Assembly: GCA_035048485.1 (NCBI GenBank)
Contig: CM068587.1
Coordinates: forward strand, 53,063,501-53,127,500
DNA length: 64,000 nt
Direction of reading: 5' to 3'
DNA from: Pteria penguin
Taxonomy: Eukaryota > Mollusca > Bivalvia > Pterioida > Pteriidae
The notes under the pieces were generated by a model that was given only the letters and a program-made list of their open reading frames with translations, was not told where the DNA came from and did not search any database. Positions 21,855-32,388 of this stretch are shown piece after piece (within the stretch, counting starts at the first letter, position 1; each line of letters begins with the position of its first letter). The translations under genes were made by a program, and so were the position numbers.

Positions 21855-22980
21855 AAGATCTAAAGGCCAAAGGCTCAAGTGAGCTATAGTCATAATGTGC
21901 CGTCCGTCCTCCGTTGTTGTCGTCATCGTCCGTCCTTCCGTCGTTAACTTTTTCACATTTTCGACTTCTTCTCTGGAACTACTTTGCAGATTTGGATCAA
22001 ACTTTGTATATATGATGTACTCAAGGTCCCCTACTCATTTTGTGTTCGGGATCCAGGGCGGAGCTAAAAGTGCCCAAAACGGTACCCCTCTTCAAAAATC
22101 TTCTCCTCCAGAACGGGTGCATAAATAGGGAAACTAATTGCATTTCAACAACCTATAAAGATGAGTTATCAAAAATTATGTTTGGGCTTAAGATCCGTCA
22201 AATAGAAATTTACGCTTTTTTGACGTGTTTCTGGACTTGATGATTTCTTAATGACTATTTTGATCATTATTATGGTAAGGAATATTATTGTAAAAGAATT
22301 TTGTCAATATCTTAATTTTGGGATATTTATGAATTTTTTAAGACTTTCAAAAAAAAAAGGGGGGGGGGGAGGGTTGGCCATTTTTCACATTTTCAGCATT
22401 TTTTGCAAAACTGTTTGAAGGATTTTAATAAATTTTGGTAGAAATAAATCACTTATGATCCCCTTCAAATTTTGTTGTTTTCGTCCAATTCTCTTTATAT
22501 GTGGCGCCACCATATTCAAAAGCAGGTCACAAAAGTGTACCCTCCTTTGACAATATTTTTCTTCACACTGGCTGTATACAGAGACAAACAGAATGCATGG
22601 AAATGATCTAAAGGGATGAGTGAAGACGTATTGTCATTTGGTTCCCTTCCAAAATCAGATTTTAGAATTTTTTTTTTGACATTTGTTTGGACTTGGTGAT
22701 TTCAATACAGAAAAGTGTCATATTTCCAAGTTAATTGATAATAATGATTTCTTATGGTCTATTGTTATCATGATTAGGGTAAGGAATATTAATTTGAAAG
22801 AATTTTGTCAATATCTCAATTTTTTCGATTTTCTGTGAATTTTTCAAGACTTCCAAATGAGGTTGTATAGGGGCATTCCTTCACATTTTTAACTTTTGCT
22901 GTTATACTACATGAAAGTTTTTTTCTTTTTTTTTTTTGAAACGTGGTTTACTATAGATCCTCTATCAACTTTGTACATTT
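21855..22980. repeat. Bivalve-style repeat with a 504-bp tandem duplication
   Basis: It starts 'ggctcaagtgagctatagtc', with 'gtccgtcc' runs, and contains two similar halves: 'ggtaaggaatatt' with 'aaagaattttgtcaatatct' recurs at 22274 and 22778. The start resembles the mirror of the end at 54060-54095. Non-coding, with a G-run at 22361-22373. Confidence 0.65.
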
Positions 22981-22997
22981 CATCCAAATTGGTGCTG

Positions 22998-24172
22998 CTC
23001 CTCCTGTCCACCTGTGTGATGGGATTGGTAAACAGAGAGGCTGCTCCTCCTGTCTACCTGTGTGATGGGATTGGTAAACAGAGAGGCTGCACCTCCTGTC
23101 TACATGTGTGTTGGGATTGGTAAACAGAGAGGCTGCATCTCCTGTCTACCTGTGTGATGGAATTGGTAAACAGAGAGGCTGCATCTCCTGTCTGCCTGTG
23201 TGATGGAATTGGTAAACAGAGAGGCTGCATCTCCTGTCTACCTGTGTGATGGGATTGGTAAACAGAGAGGCTGCACCTCCTGTCTACCTGTGTGATGGAA
23301 TTGGTAAACAGAGAGGCTGCACCTCCTGTCCACCTGTGTGGTGGAATTGGTAAACAGAGAGGGTGCACCTCTTGTCTACCTGTATGGTGGGATTGGTAAA
23401 CAGAGAGGCTGTACCTCCTGCCTACCTGTGTGATGGGATTGGAAACAAAGAGGCTGCACCTCCTGTCTACCTCTATGATGGGATTGGAAACAGAGAGGTT
23501 GCACCTCCTGTCTACCTGTGTGATGGTATTGGTAATCAGAGAGGCTGCTCCTCCTTTCTACCCGTTTTGGTGGGATTGGTAAACAGAGAGGTTGCACCTC
23601 TTGTCTACCTGTTTGGTGGGATTGGTAATCAGAGAGGCTGCACCTCCTGTCTACCTGTTTGGTGGGATTAGTAATCAGAGAGGCTGCACCTCTTGTCTAC
23701 CTGTTTTGTGGGATTAGAAAACAGAGAGACTGCACCTCCTGTCTACCTGTTTGGTGGGATTGGTAAACAGAGAGGCTGCACCTCCTGTCTACCTGTTTGG
23801 TGGGATTGGTAATCAGAGAGGCTGCACCTCCTGTCTACCCGTTTTGGGCGAATTGGTAAACAGAGAGGCTGCACCTACTGTCAAGCTGTGTGTTGGGGTG
23901 GTAAACAGAGAGGCTGCACCTCCTGTCTACCTGTTTGGTGGGATTGGTAAACAGAGGGACTGCACCTCCTGTCTACCTGTTTGGTGGGATTGGTAAACAG
24001 AGAGGCTGCACCTCCTGTCTACCTGTTTGGTGGGATTTGTAAACAGAGAGGCAGCTCCTCCTGTCTACCTGTTTGGTGGGATTCGTAAACAGAGAGTCTA
24101 CAACTCCTGTGTACCTGTTTGGTGGGATTGGTAAACAGAGGGGCTGCACCTCCTGTCTACCTGTTTGTAAGT
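22998..24172. repeat. 46-bp minisatellite, about 25 units
   Basis: Strict 46-bp spacing is seen at 23011, 23057, 23103 and 23149. The unit is about 'ctgtctacctgtgtgatggg' plus 'attggtaaacagagaggctg'. The first part mainly has 'ctgtgtgatgg' and the second 'ctgtttggtggg', with the change near 23565. Both strands stay open in parts because few units carry stops. The LVNREAAPPVYL-type peptides are artefacts, since 46 is not a multiple of 3. Confidence 0.95.
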
Positions 24173-24639
24173 AACAGCCTTGAAGGGGCTGATTCTTCTT
24201 TATCTTAGCAGGATCGTTATCTTTTGCATCCTGACCATAAGGTAAATGAGGAATTACCACAGAGCAGCAAAGATGGAATAACAGAAACTGATCTACACAA
24301 CAAGAGTGCCAAAAGATTTTCTGGAGTTTTGATGATTCGTGATTTGATAGTAAAAATTGCCAGGTAGTCATTTTCAGGGAAATAATCTGAACCAGTTTTA
24401 CGATATTTTAATCAGTGTATCCAGATAAATACATTGACAGATGCCCCGGTGAAAGTGTTGTACAATTACGAAGCAGAGACAGAGAAGAGATGGAGAGGAT
24501 GAAGAGGAATAAGCAGTGTACGCGGCTGGCCAGTGCAGCGGAAGTAGGTGGTATCTTTTACTTCATTGAAGTCGCTAGATAATTATATCTGTAAAGTTCA
24601 GGGAGATGTTTGAATCTTTTGATTACTTCTGAGAAATGT
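24173..24639. other. Gene-free stretch
   Basis: No recognised gene or element between the minisatellite and the PLE1 fragment. Confidence 0.45.
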
Positions 24640-24855
24640 TTGTGGCAAAACGCCTCGTTCTCAGGGCGAAATCTTCGTATTCAGAACATACCCTAGCATA
24701 GCGTATAAGTTGTGAAATGAAGACGCCATATTTGGAAGAGAAAGGTCGTTTCTATTCAGGATAGGGAAGATGGTAATAACTAAATTGAAATTATCACGTT
24801 TGTCATAAAGACAGATAACTAACTTAACATCATCACTGATTGACATGAACTAGAA
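24640..24855 (-). mobile_element. PLE1 RT fragment
   Basis: The minus strand reads LSISDD, then YDKRDNFNLVITIFPIL and, after a frameshift, the 'YGVFISQL'-type region. It parallels 47160-47340 (minus) and 47700-47860 (plus). Short truncated piece. Confidence 0.7.
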
Positions 24856-25099
24856 ATAAATTCTACCTTTTATTGCGAGTTCCTCTGATGATCAATCTTG
24901 AAAAAAAAAATATGCCTTTGAACAAATTTTGGATTTTTTTCCCTAATCATCTATATATAAATAATTGCGAAATTTCTGAAAAAAAAAAGAAAGCTTTTTA
25001 AGAAATTATTTTATATTTTACAAGTTTCAATCTAAATAAAATTTTATAACATTGTTTAGATACACAAAGTACATGTAATTTCATTTTCACAAGTCTTTA
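24856..25099. other. AT-rich gene-free stretch
   Basis: Poly(A) runs and no recognised feature. Confidence 0.5.
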
Positions 25100-25235
25100 T
25101 TGGACCTTATATTATTTTTTCCTTGAACGTTGAGAGCTGATTTACAGGGCGATGGGGACCGTCTGACAAACCTGAAACCTTTTTCAGAGTAGACATGGTC
25201 CTGAACCCCGTCCTCTCTGACTATTAGTCGGGAAT
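25100..25235 (+). mobile_element. PLE2 3' fragment, plus orientation
   Basis: 'acagggcgatggggac', 'cagagtagacatggtcctga', 'cctctctgactattagtcgg' match the reverse complement of 31855-31985. Fragment only. Confidence 0.6.
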
Positions 25236-25394
25236 CGTACATATCATGAATATTATCTCACTTCCAGATCAGCAGAGTACGGTTTACTCACGTTGATGTC
25301 AATTTATATATTTTTGATATCTGGTTTTCCTCTGCATTACTATATAGATGGGTGCAGTCCTAATATGACATTTACGTTTGCGTCACGAGAACTG

Positions 25395-25640
25395 CTTTAG
25401 CACATACGCCAGGACTACTCGACCTGCCACGCATGCATTCTTTGCGCTAACGCGGGAGGAAATTGGCGTTAATGCGATTTATTCCGGCGTGCGCGGGGTC
25501 CAGTTCACAAGCTTATTATTTTTTTTTTCTATGCCCTCTGTAGGGATGAAGCTAATAAAGTGGATCTAACTAAGTCACCAAGAATGTCGTCATATATACG
25601 TGAATTTGATGTAATGTTAAAATCATACTGTTCATTTCTT
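25395..25640 (+). repeat. Repeat Z at left of block B
   Basis: Close match to 1-235. Block C lacks this left piece: there, unrelated repeat sequence precedes the PLE. Confidence 0.7.
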
Positions 25641-25764
25641 CATTAAAGTTTACCAGAATTTCCGGTACTCTTCAAGTTCAGCCCTACGTGGTTTCGGACC
25701 TAAGGGGATTCGTCACATTTCAAGTTTGGTCTTTCCAGTATTTTTGCTTTATTTTCAATGATAT

Positions 25765-26324
25765 TCTGCTTAACTACAAGTGAATCTGATCTCCAACTAC
25801 TATACCTTTTTCGATTCCAAAGATGCATAAAACTCCATAGAAGCATCGAACCGTGGCTGGATCTTCCAAGTGGTCCCCCAAGTCTCTTTCCACGTTACTC
25901 ACCAAAATTCTAGCAGAAATCAAATATGGCTTTCAGAAATACTGCTCTACTGCCCACTCGAGAAGCGGAATCAATCAGATGTGGATCCTAAAGAATTTCA
26001 AGGAACTTCTAGAGCACTTAAAATCTCCTATTTTAAATAATGTCACTTGCATAAAATCTTTTGACATTTCGACTCTTTATACAACCATTCCTCATCAAAA
26101 AGTGAAGAACAGAATTATTCAAAACGCCTTCTTTAACAAAAAGGGTATAAGTACCTCGTTTTAGGCTACAACGACACACAGAAAGAGATAATCAAAATGT
26201 TAGAATTTCTTATAGATAATATTTTTTGATATTTGGTGGAATAGTGTTCCAACAGATTGGTGGTATTCCTATGGGTACTAATTGCGCGCCTCTTCTGGCC
26301 GACATATTTTTGTACAAACACTTT
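25765..26324 (+). mobile_element. PLE1 reverse transcriptase fragment, left edge of block B
   Basis: Penelope-like RT motifs appear in order. 'AGSSKWSPKSLSTLLTKI' is followed by 'YCSTAHSRSGINQMWILKN', 'FDISTLYTTIPHQK' and, after a frameshift near 26160, 'LEFLID', 'FQQIGGIPMGTNCAPLLAD' and 'IFLYK'. Stops at 26162 and near 26228 kill the frame. The RT then ends abruptly and joins the 35-bp X repeat at 26315-26325. The catalytic YxDD region is missing. Inactive. Confidence 0.85.
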
Positions 26325-26394
26325 GTAGAAAGTGTCACAGCCACACAAAAGAGACATATGTAGAAAGTATCACAGCCACACAAAAGAGACATAT
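26325..26394. repeat. 35-bp array, two units (block B)
   Basis: Two units start at 26325 and 26360 and are followed by 'tattgatattccggatatta', the same exit sequence as after the eight-unit array in block A. Confidence 0.9.
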
Positions 26395-28003
26395 TATTGA
26401 TATTCCGGATATTACACAAATCGTAAGCTTACTTTGGTCAAGTTATTACTGAAAGTGAATTACGGATATATATTTCTTGCAGGTGTCTATTTACAATACG
26501 TAAGACGGTATTTGTTATTTATCAGATTAAACACTGTCAGAATAAGTAAATCTCTTTCCACCGAATATATGCATGGTTGGTACAATTTTCTAGCTGTTTA
26601 TAATATTTTGTCAGCTTTTGATGAAACAATGTTTTGAATCAAACGCCATTAAACAAGAAAGGTGACAATGGTTACGACATAATAGCTCTAGCTATCAAAC
26701 TAATAGGTCTATCGGCTAATAATATTATCTGAAAAGAATTTGCTCTATATTAAATGCTGGAATAGTAGTAATTAAGAGACATTGGGAATATGTGACAAAC
26801 TATATATTATTGATTGCAAGACTTTACCAGTTCTGTTAAAATAATCAACACTATCTGGAAATCACAAGAAAGCTGGCAAGATCTATATCTACACGGAGTA
26901 CCAAACGCTGATCATTATATATCAGCAGAAAACTGAAAAAAGGTCTTTTTCATAATTAAATTAAATTTATTAAGAAAAGTGAAAAGTATAAAATTGGGAC
27001 CGAAACCTCCAGGGCCGAATTTGAAAAGAGCTAAAACCTTTTGGGGCCGTAACCTTTGTCAACCGTCTAATTAATATAACAAAATTTAAAACAAATGATA
27101 AAACAAATAAAATTAAATTACCGCGTATATAAAAATGTATTTATGAAAATCATTTTTATTTTGAGTATATATTAACAGGGCATTTCCGTGGTGACTTCTA
27201 CGATATGGCCGATTCAGATGCTTTTTTTTTTATTCCTTTGGCCTTTAATATTTCTTCTTTAGACCTACCTCACACAACTTAGATTTGAAAGACTTTAGTC
27301 ACATACTTGTGTCAACCAAATTACCAAATCTATCATCGACGAATAGTTAACATACATTTTGAAATACGATTCAGTTGCGTTAAAGAAATGTACCTGAACT
27401 GACCAATCAACAGAATAGAAACTGACAGGTGGAATAAAATACTACCTCATGAATCGATAAGTATACAGAGATACTATAAAAGAGGGCACAAAAGTATTAT
27501 TGAGAGGTGTTTGATAATCTATTGATATCTATTGCGAATTGATGCCACAAAGTCTGTTGCATTGAGAATAGGGAATAATTATCTGTGACTTACTATCTGT
27601 ATTTCATTGCTGTGTAAGGTAATATGTTTTGCAATATATCAGTATTATTTCTATATTCTATTTAGTAATGTTGTATCATGGATTTAATTTATGTGACCTG
27701 ATTTAAATTATGATTTTTTTCCAGTGGCAGCTGTGTGATCAATTTTGATTCATTCATTTTATTGGAACTACTTTTGTGTCCGTCAATTCGTCGAAATCAA
27801 CTCTTCATTAAACCATTGACCGACAGTGCCTGCTAACTGCGCTACACAGTAAGGTAATGTTTTCTGATTTTATTAAAAGCAATGCTATATTTTCAGCATA
27901 GCATATCACGTAATAGGTAAAATATGTTACACAAAATTGACACACGTATATCAAGGGAAGTCCTCCATGGAGAAGTCTATGTATAATAAATAATTGTTTT
28001 TCT

Positions 28004-28056
<53 letters not shown>

Positions 28057-28240
28057 GTAATTCACTCATATGATATAGTGACATTAGCATGGATATATTC
28101 AATTTCGAAATTACCTTTCTTTATTTAATTTGATGAAGAGGACGTGGCCACAAAATTTGGAAAGAGGATCTCTTATACATGTATATAGCACCTGATATTG
28201 ATGAAAATGGTATGCGGTTTGTCACCTCAATATATTGTGG
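26395..28240. other. Upstream region of receptor B
   Basis: Non-coding and near-identical to 54904-57245, except for the (AT)n and larger ATT expansions in C. It contains an ATT tract at 28008-28057. No extra gene is recognised. Confidence 0.6.
28008..28057. repeat. (ATT)n microsatellite, block B
   Basis: About 16 ATT units. The block C equivalent (56743-56950) is about four times longer and compound; block A has no such tract here. Confidence 0.95.
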
Positions 28241-28241
28241 C

Positions 28242-28580
28242 ACTGTGTAGATCCCGACAAGGTCTGGGATTACCATCGATACTAACTATGGTATGAGGTT
28301 TTTTCAGGTTATTGTAAACACATTTACTCGATTGGCTAGCTAAGCTAACTGGGTATGAGAACATGCTCAGTAGATACCACAATATGTGTAGATCCCGACC
28401 AAGTCTGGGATTACCATCGATACTAAGTATGGTATGAGGTTTTTTCAGGTTATTGTAAACACATTTACTCGATTGGCTAGATAAGCTAATTGGGTATGAG
28501 AACATGCTCATTAGATACCACAATATGTGTAGATCCCGACCAAGTCTGGGATTACCATCAATTCGAACTATGGAAAGTCT
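28242..28580. repeat. 141-bp promoter-proximal tandem repeat, three units (block B)
   Basis: The motif 'atcccgac.aggtctgggat' starts at 28251, 28392 and 28533, exactly 141 bp apart. Each unit holds 'ctgggattaccatc', 'ggtatgaggttttttcaggt', 'acatttactcgattggctag' and 'tgagaacatgctca'. The last unit is partial and flows into the unique sequence 130 bp before the TATA boxes. Block C has two units and block A one. Confidence 0.92.
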
Positions 28581-28709
28581 TTTGGAATTGTTCCCTTCCA
28601 CTTAGATTTGTCAATTTTTATAACAGTGAAAATCAGTGATGTCAGTCATGCAAATGAAGAATAATTGTATGTTTAGCCATTTCCATTGATTGTTTATTCT
28701 TTTTATTGG

Positions 28710-28727
28710 TATAAAAGTGTATATAAA
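28710..28727 (+). promoter_or_regulatory. Paired TATA boxes of receptor gene B
   Basis: TATAAAAG at 28710-28717 and TATATAAA at 28720-28727 lie 24-41 bp before the upstream ORF. The second is conserved in all three blocks; the first is present in B and, as TATAAAGG, in C. Transcription is expected to start near 28738-28755. Confidence 0.55.
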
Positions 28728-28750
28728 CACTATTCTGAGATTTATCAACA

Positions 28751-28933
28751 ATGAAGGAGAACATTCGTTTATATCCCACAATGCTTGCTGTTATTCTGCT
28801 CTGTTCCTCCATATCTCATTTGGTTACACTTTATAATGATATCAAGGAAATAAATTTCAGAATAATTGCATTAACTGTTTCTTTTTGTAGAAAAACACGA
28901 TGGCAGAAAATGTATCACAGTACACAGAGCTGA
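28751..28933 (+). CDS. Overlapping upstream ORF of receptor gene B (60 codons)
   Basis: It begins MKENIRLYPTMLAVILLCSS and runs in another frame into the receptor, ending 34 bases past the receptor ATG. The block C equivalent is open over the same length with 4 changed residues of 60 (receptor: 6 of 321), so protein-level constraint is not evident. The hydrophobic N-terminus resembles a signal peptide, but no known family is seen. If transcribed it should lower receptor translation. An acceptor-like 'tttctttttgtag' at 28878-28890 sits just before the receptor ATG and could instead remove it by splicing. Confidence 0.35.
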   Translation: MKENIRLYPTMLAVILLCSSISHLVTLYNDIKEINFRIIALTVSFCRKTRWQKMYHSTQS

Positions 28934-29865
28934 ACGAGACCAACTACCACCAGGATGGGAACGGGCATGAAGAAATGATGATTATGTGCATTGTATATGT
29001 TCCCATTGCATTGTTTACTTTTATCACAAATGCAATATTCATGGTAATTTTTTTTAAAAGTAAAGCAATCAGAAAAAACAGTTACTTGACGCTTATCATT
29101 TCACTTGCCTTTGCAGACTTCATAGTTGGCATGGGAGGTGTAGTGTGGGTCGTTAATAAACTGTTATGCAGTTGCATTGCATATTTATGTGGGCTGCTTA
29201 TTTCTTTAGGTATCCTTGGGAGTTTCATGTCTCTTTATATCACATTTATAATAAGTGTTAACAAATACTTGGCATCCATAGAATCAATCCTCCTTAAGAG
29301 ACTCTATGGTGGAAAGAGGAAACTCGTGCTAATATTTACACCATGTTGTATCGTAGGTTTAATATCTGCACTTTTGTCTTTAATCTGGAATACAAATATA
29401 AAATCATGCAGCATAGAGACGATAATGGGAGATAATGTGACCTTTGTTGACGTTTTGCTGACATGCATTTATGTACCTCCATTACTTGGAACTATTGTTT
29501 TCTACATCTTAATCATTCGAGCCATATTTCGACGTTTCAGAACTGTACAAAATGCTGTTATTTCACATTTACAAAGCAATCAGACAAATGTTACAGAACA
29601 ACAAAGTTTAAATTATAAAAGAAAAATCAGTTCTCTTAAAACACTTGGAATAATCATTGCCTTGCTGCTGATATTTACAGGTCCATTTGTGGTTTCCATG
29701 ACTTTGTCACTGTGTGGGTATCATATAGGTCCCTTACAGAGAGTTCTATTTGCAAGTGGACTAGGTATCAACTCTGCTTTGAATCCGATTGTTTATACGT
29801 GGCGTTTCCCAGAAGTACGTGAAGAAATCAAGGCTCTCTTTTCAAACGGACAAAATAGTAATTGA
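28900..29865 (+). CDS. Orphan rhodopsin-class GPCR, copy B (321 aa)
   Basis: This is an intact seven-transmembrane receptor in one exon. Rough layout: extracellular 1-26 with NVS and NET glycosylation sites; TM1 27-52 (N44); TM2 63-85 (LAFAD, D73); Cys90/92 pairing with C170; TM3 ending in NKY (121-123) instead of DRY; TM4 143-163 without the usual mid-helix Trp; second outer loop with N179-V-T; TM5 with P193; Lys/Arg-rich third inner loop; TM6 with F-T-G-P (259-262) instead of CWxP; TM7 NPIVY (295-299); short helix 8 and tail ending NGQNSN. Length is typical of small class A receptors. It differs from copy C at residues 5, 162, 167, 174, 182 and 184 only; at 162 and 182 copy A agrees with C, so B holds the derived state. 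Ligand and pathway unknown; MECA-like is a tentative placement. Confidence 0.93.
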   Translation: MAENVSQYTELNETNYHQDGNGHEEMMIMCIVYVPIALFTFITNAIFMVIFFKSKAIRKNSYLTLIISLAFADFIVGMGGVVWVVNKLLCSCIAYLCGLLISLGILGSFMSLYITFIISVNKYLASIESILLKRLYGGKRKLVLIFTPCCIVGLISALLSLIWNTNIKSCSIETIMGDNVTFVDVLLTCIYVPPLLGTIVFYILIIRAIFRRFRTVQNAVISHLQSNQTNVTEQQSLNYKRKISSLKTLGIIIALLLIFTGPFVVSMTLSLCGYHIGPLQRVLFASGLGINSALNPIVYTWRFPEVREEIKALFSNGQNSN

Positions 29866-29969
29866 TCTGTACCAGAACAATTGAACAAAGGACACAAAGG
29901 GGAAAACCCAAACCGTCAGGTCCTCTTTTTATCTATATTTTCAGTAAACCTGAAAGTTTTTCTAAATTT

Positions 29970-30415
29970 CCTGGTCACCTGGTCTCACCTCTGAATTTCA
30001 GGGGTCCGTGAATGTCCACTGTGGTACATTGTTGTTAGTGCCATAGTCATGTGACACCAGTTACTTTCGTATTTTGCATGAATGTCACACTTATTCCCTT
30101 TGCAGTGTGGAGCTCGTAAAAAGTTCCCCGCGGAGGGTTTGACTTAAGTGGTATTATACCTTTTTCCTGATGTTATGTGGCTTTGACACTTTCTATACAG
30201 TGTTTGTTCACATTCATTTATATATACAGTGTTGAATTATTTTTTTGTCTGTGTTTAAGGACATTCGCGGCGGGTGTGGCTAGCCAAACAGGGGACGCTC
30301 ACTCCTCCCAGGCACCTGGTCTCACCTCTGAATTTCAGGGGTCCGTGAATGTCCACTGTGGTACATTGTTTTTAGTGCCATAGTCATGTGACACCAGTTA
30401 CTTTCGTATTTTGCT
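29970..30415 (+). mobile_element. X element pair after receptor B
   Basis: A partial X (29975-30077) is followed by a longer one (30078-30415). Both end in the same 97-bp stretch ('cacctggtctcacctctgaa' to 'ttactttcgtattttgc'). Present at the same place in block C (58830-59270) but absent from block A, where the flanks join at about 7440. It therefore predates the B/C split and postdates the split from A. Confidence 0.8.
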
Positions 30416-31134
30416 GAAAGGTATATTTTTATGCGACCACAGTTTTCATAAGTATTGACAAAAAGGTTCAAGGTAGAGTAGATAGAAAACAACTCATGTA
30501 ATTTAAAGACTTGATTATAACACTACAAGTTAAATGAAAGTGTAAAAACTGCCCTTTTTAAAACTGTTTAACGTAAAATATATGATGATTTGCCTAATAG
30601 GCGAATTTTTAAGGGGAAGCAAAATGTATGTAAATATAAAAGGCGTAATGTAAAGCTGTAGTTTAAGCCGCAGTTTACAACGTCTGAACAGTTTCCATTA
30701 CGTTCAGATTTCATAACACCAATGAATGTAAAGTCTTGAAAATAAATGAGGAATAGGTTTTGCATATTGCAGATGTGCATACTGAAGTTTGAATTCATTT
30801 ACTCTCTACTCATCAGATAGGAATCGATTTACATTTGTAATCTATTGGGGTTTTTTATGTACAATGATAGTAAGGTCTTATTTTCACACTATAAATGTTA
30901 TGAAAGGGAGGGTAGGAAAACCCTAAATATCATACATAGTAACCGTGTAATGCTTTCAATTTCATCTATCATATCATGGCATTGAAGCAGGCATTAACCG
31001 ATTTATTAAACATAGTAGCTGAATCAGGGAATCAATCCCGTTTACAATATTCCAAGCTTCTAACCATTAAATCTTCCCCAATATTCTACAGATGGCTGTA
31101 GTTGTAAGGTAACATTCACATTCAGTAATATGTG
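30416..31134. other. 3' flank of receptor B
   Basis: Non-coding. It aligns with 7440-7984 and 59270-60004. The minus-strand frame at 30568-30798 is kept in B and C but has no recognised domain and is not open in A. Confidence 0.55.
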
Positions 31135-31331
31135 TTTTGGATGACTGTTTTAGCACACGTGGCAAGACTATTCGACCGAAATAGTCTGTGCTCATTGCAT
31201 TAACACACCTTGAAATCTGCGGTTATGCGGTTTATTCCCACATGTACACGGTTCAGTTGCAAGTTCACGGATTTATTCTTTCTATGCCGTGGCACAGATG
31301 ACACAAATTCGATGAATCTAATCATCGACAA

Positions 31332-31345
<14 letters not shown>
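31135..31345 (+). repeat. Repeat Z, internal copy of block B
   Basis: It parallels 7985-8280 and 60005-60210 ('ctcattgcattaacacac', 'tttattcccacatgtac', 'ctatgccgtggcacagatg'). Confidence 0.6.
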
Positions 31346-31378
<33 letters not shown>

Positions 31379-31395
31379 GTATTATTGTAGTTTGC
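31333..31395. repeat. (ATT)n microsatellite
   Basis: About 17 ATT units, at the position of the tracts at 8390-8545 and 60355-60426. Confidence 0.9.
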
Positions 31396-31435
31396 TGTTG
31401 TTGTTATTACCACTATTATGATAATTTTTTAATGT

Positions 31436-32388
31436 AAAAGAAAATAGAGGAGTTACCGGCTCAGTTATGTGGCAGAAGTCACCATGGAGCTATACAATAC
31501 ATGAATATAAATAATATAATAGAACATTTAACACATTACAAAAATATTTGATTGTAGTGCAATTACGATACCGACTTAGGACGGTCATTTAATTTGACAA
31601 AAGCCAAACAAATGGTGTGGTTAACCGGTTTACGGGCCCACCTTCCCACTCACCGTAACAGCAGAACAATCAAAAGACGTACATTTAAAAATTTATAAAT
31701 AATCCTCCATGTAAAGAACAAGGGTCAAGAGGTATCGCATATTGAGAGGTCATAAAAATATAAACACGTGAGGTATTGTAAAAAACATAAAGGTATAAAA
31801 TATATGCGACATCAACATGATAAACCGTGCTCTGCCAGTCTGAAAGCGAGCTAAGACCCTATATCTGTAGGAGTCCCGACTAACAGTCAGAGGGGACGAA
31901 GTTCAGGACCATGTCTCCTCTGAAAGAGGTTTGGACAAGGCCCGTCATATAGTCCCCACCGCCCTGTTAGTCAGCGTGCAACGTTCAAGTAAAAGTCTGC
32001 ATAAGGCTGTAGAGGGGCCAAATACAAGACCCATAGTCTTTTTGATGATCTCAATATCATATTGTCTATTTAGGAGACGTTTGACTATTTTATTACATGA
32101 TAAAATAACGTTATCGGAGCCTTTTACTTTCCATAGTTTATATACGAGATCACCGTAAAAATTAGGATGGGAAATTCCATTGGATACATACTGTTGAAAA
32201 GAAATATTTCCAAATTTAGATAGAAGTTCTGAATAAGATCTGAAGAATTTGCCGAATGTTTTTCTTAGCTTGTGATATCTGTAACCCTGAGTTAAAAGTT
32301 TAGTAGTAATTTGTAAATTTCGTTTATGAAAGTCCAAAACATCGGTGCAGCCTCTGACAAATCGAAGTAATTGAGATATATAGATACC
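31436..32388 (-). mobile_element. PLE2 insertion, 5'-truncated, block B only
   Basis: Block C is continuous across this point, so this is a B-specific insertion of about 950 bp. On the minus strand an open frame from about 32388 to 31945 encodes an RT C-terminal region: YGIYISQLLRF, LTQGYRYHKLRKTFGKF, FYGDLVYKLWKVKG and CTLTNRAVGTI, then a stop. A 3' non-coding part of about 500 bp follows, ending in 'agctccatggtgacttctgc' on that strand. No RT active site is present. The family is judged Penelope-like from the YGIYISQL and GYRYHKLR motifs. Confidence 0.8.

Noticed and set aside
22896..24371. Overlapping repetitive open frames (VNREAAPPVYL and similar) on both strands
   Set aside because: Product of the 46-bp minisatellite; the frame changes every unit, so no real protein repeat is possible.
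24880..24912. Possible hammerhead ribozyme ('ctctgatga' followed by 'ttgaaaa')
   Set aside because: PLEs can carry hammerheads, so I looked. Here the stem between the conserved parts is only 3-4 bp and no matching third stem was found. No convincing motif was seen in the PLE tails either.
30568..30798. 76-codon minus-strand frame conserved in blocks B and C
   Set aside because: Conservation matches the general near-identity of B and C; it is not open in block A and has no recognisable domain.
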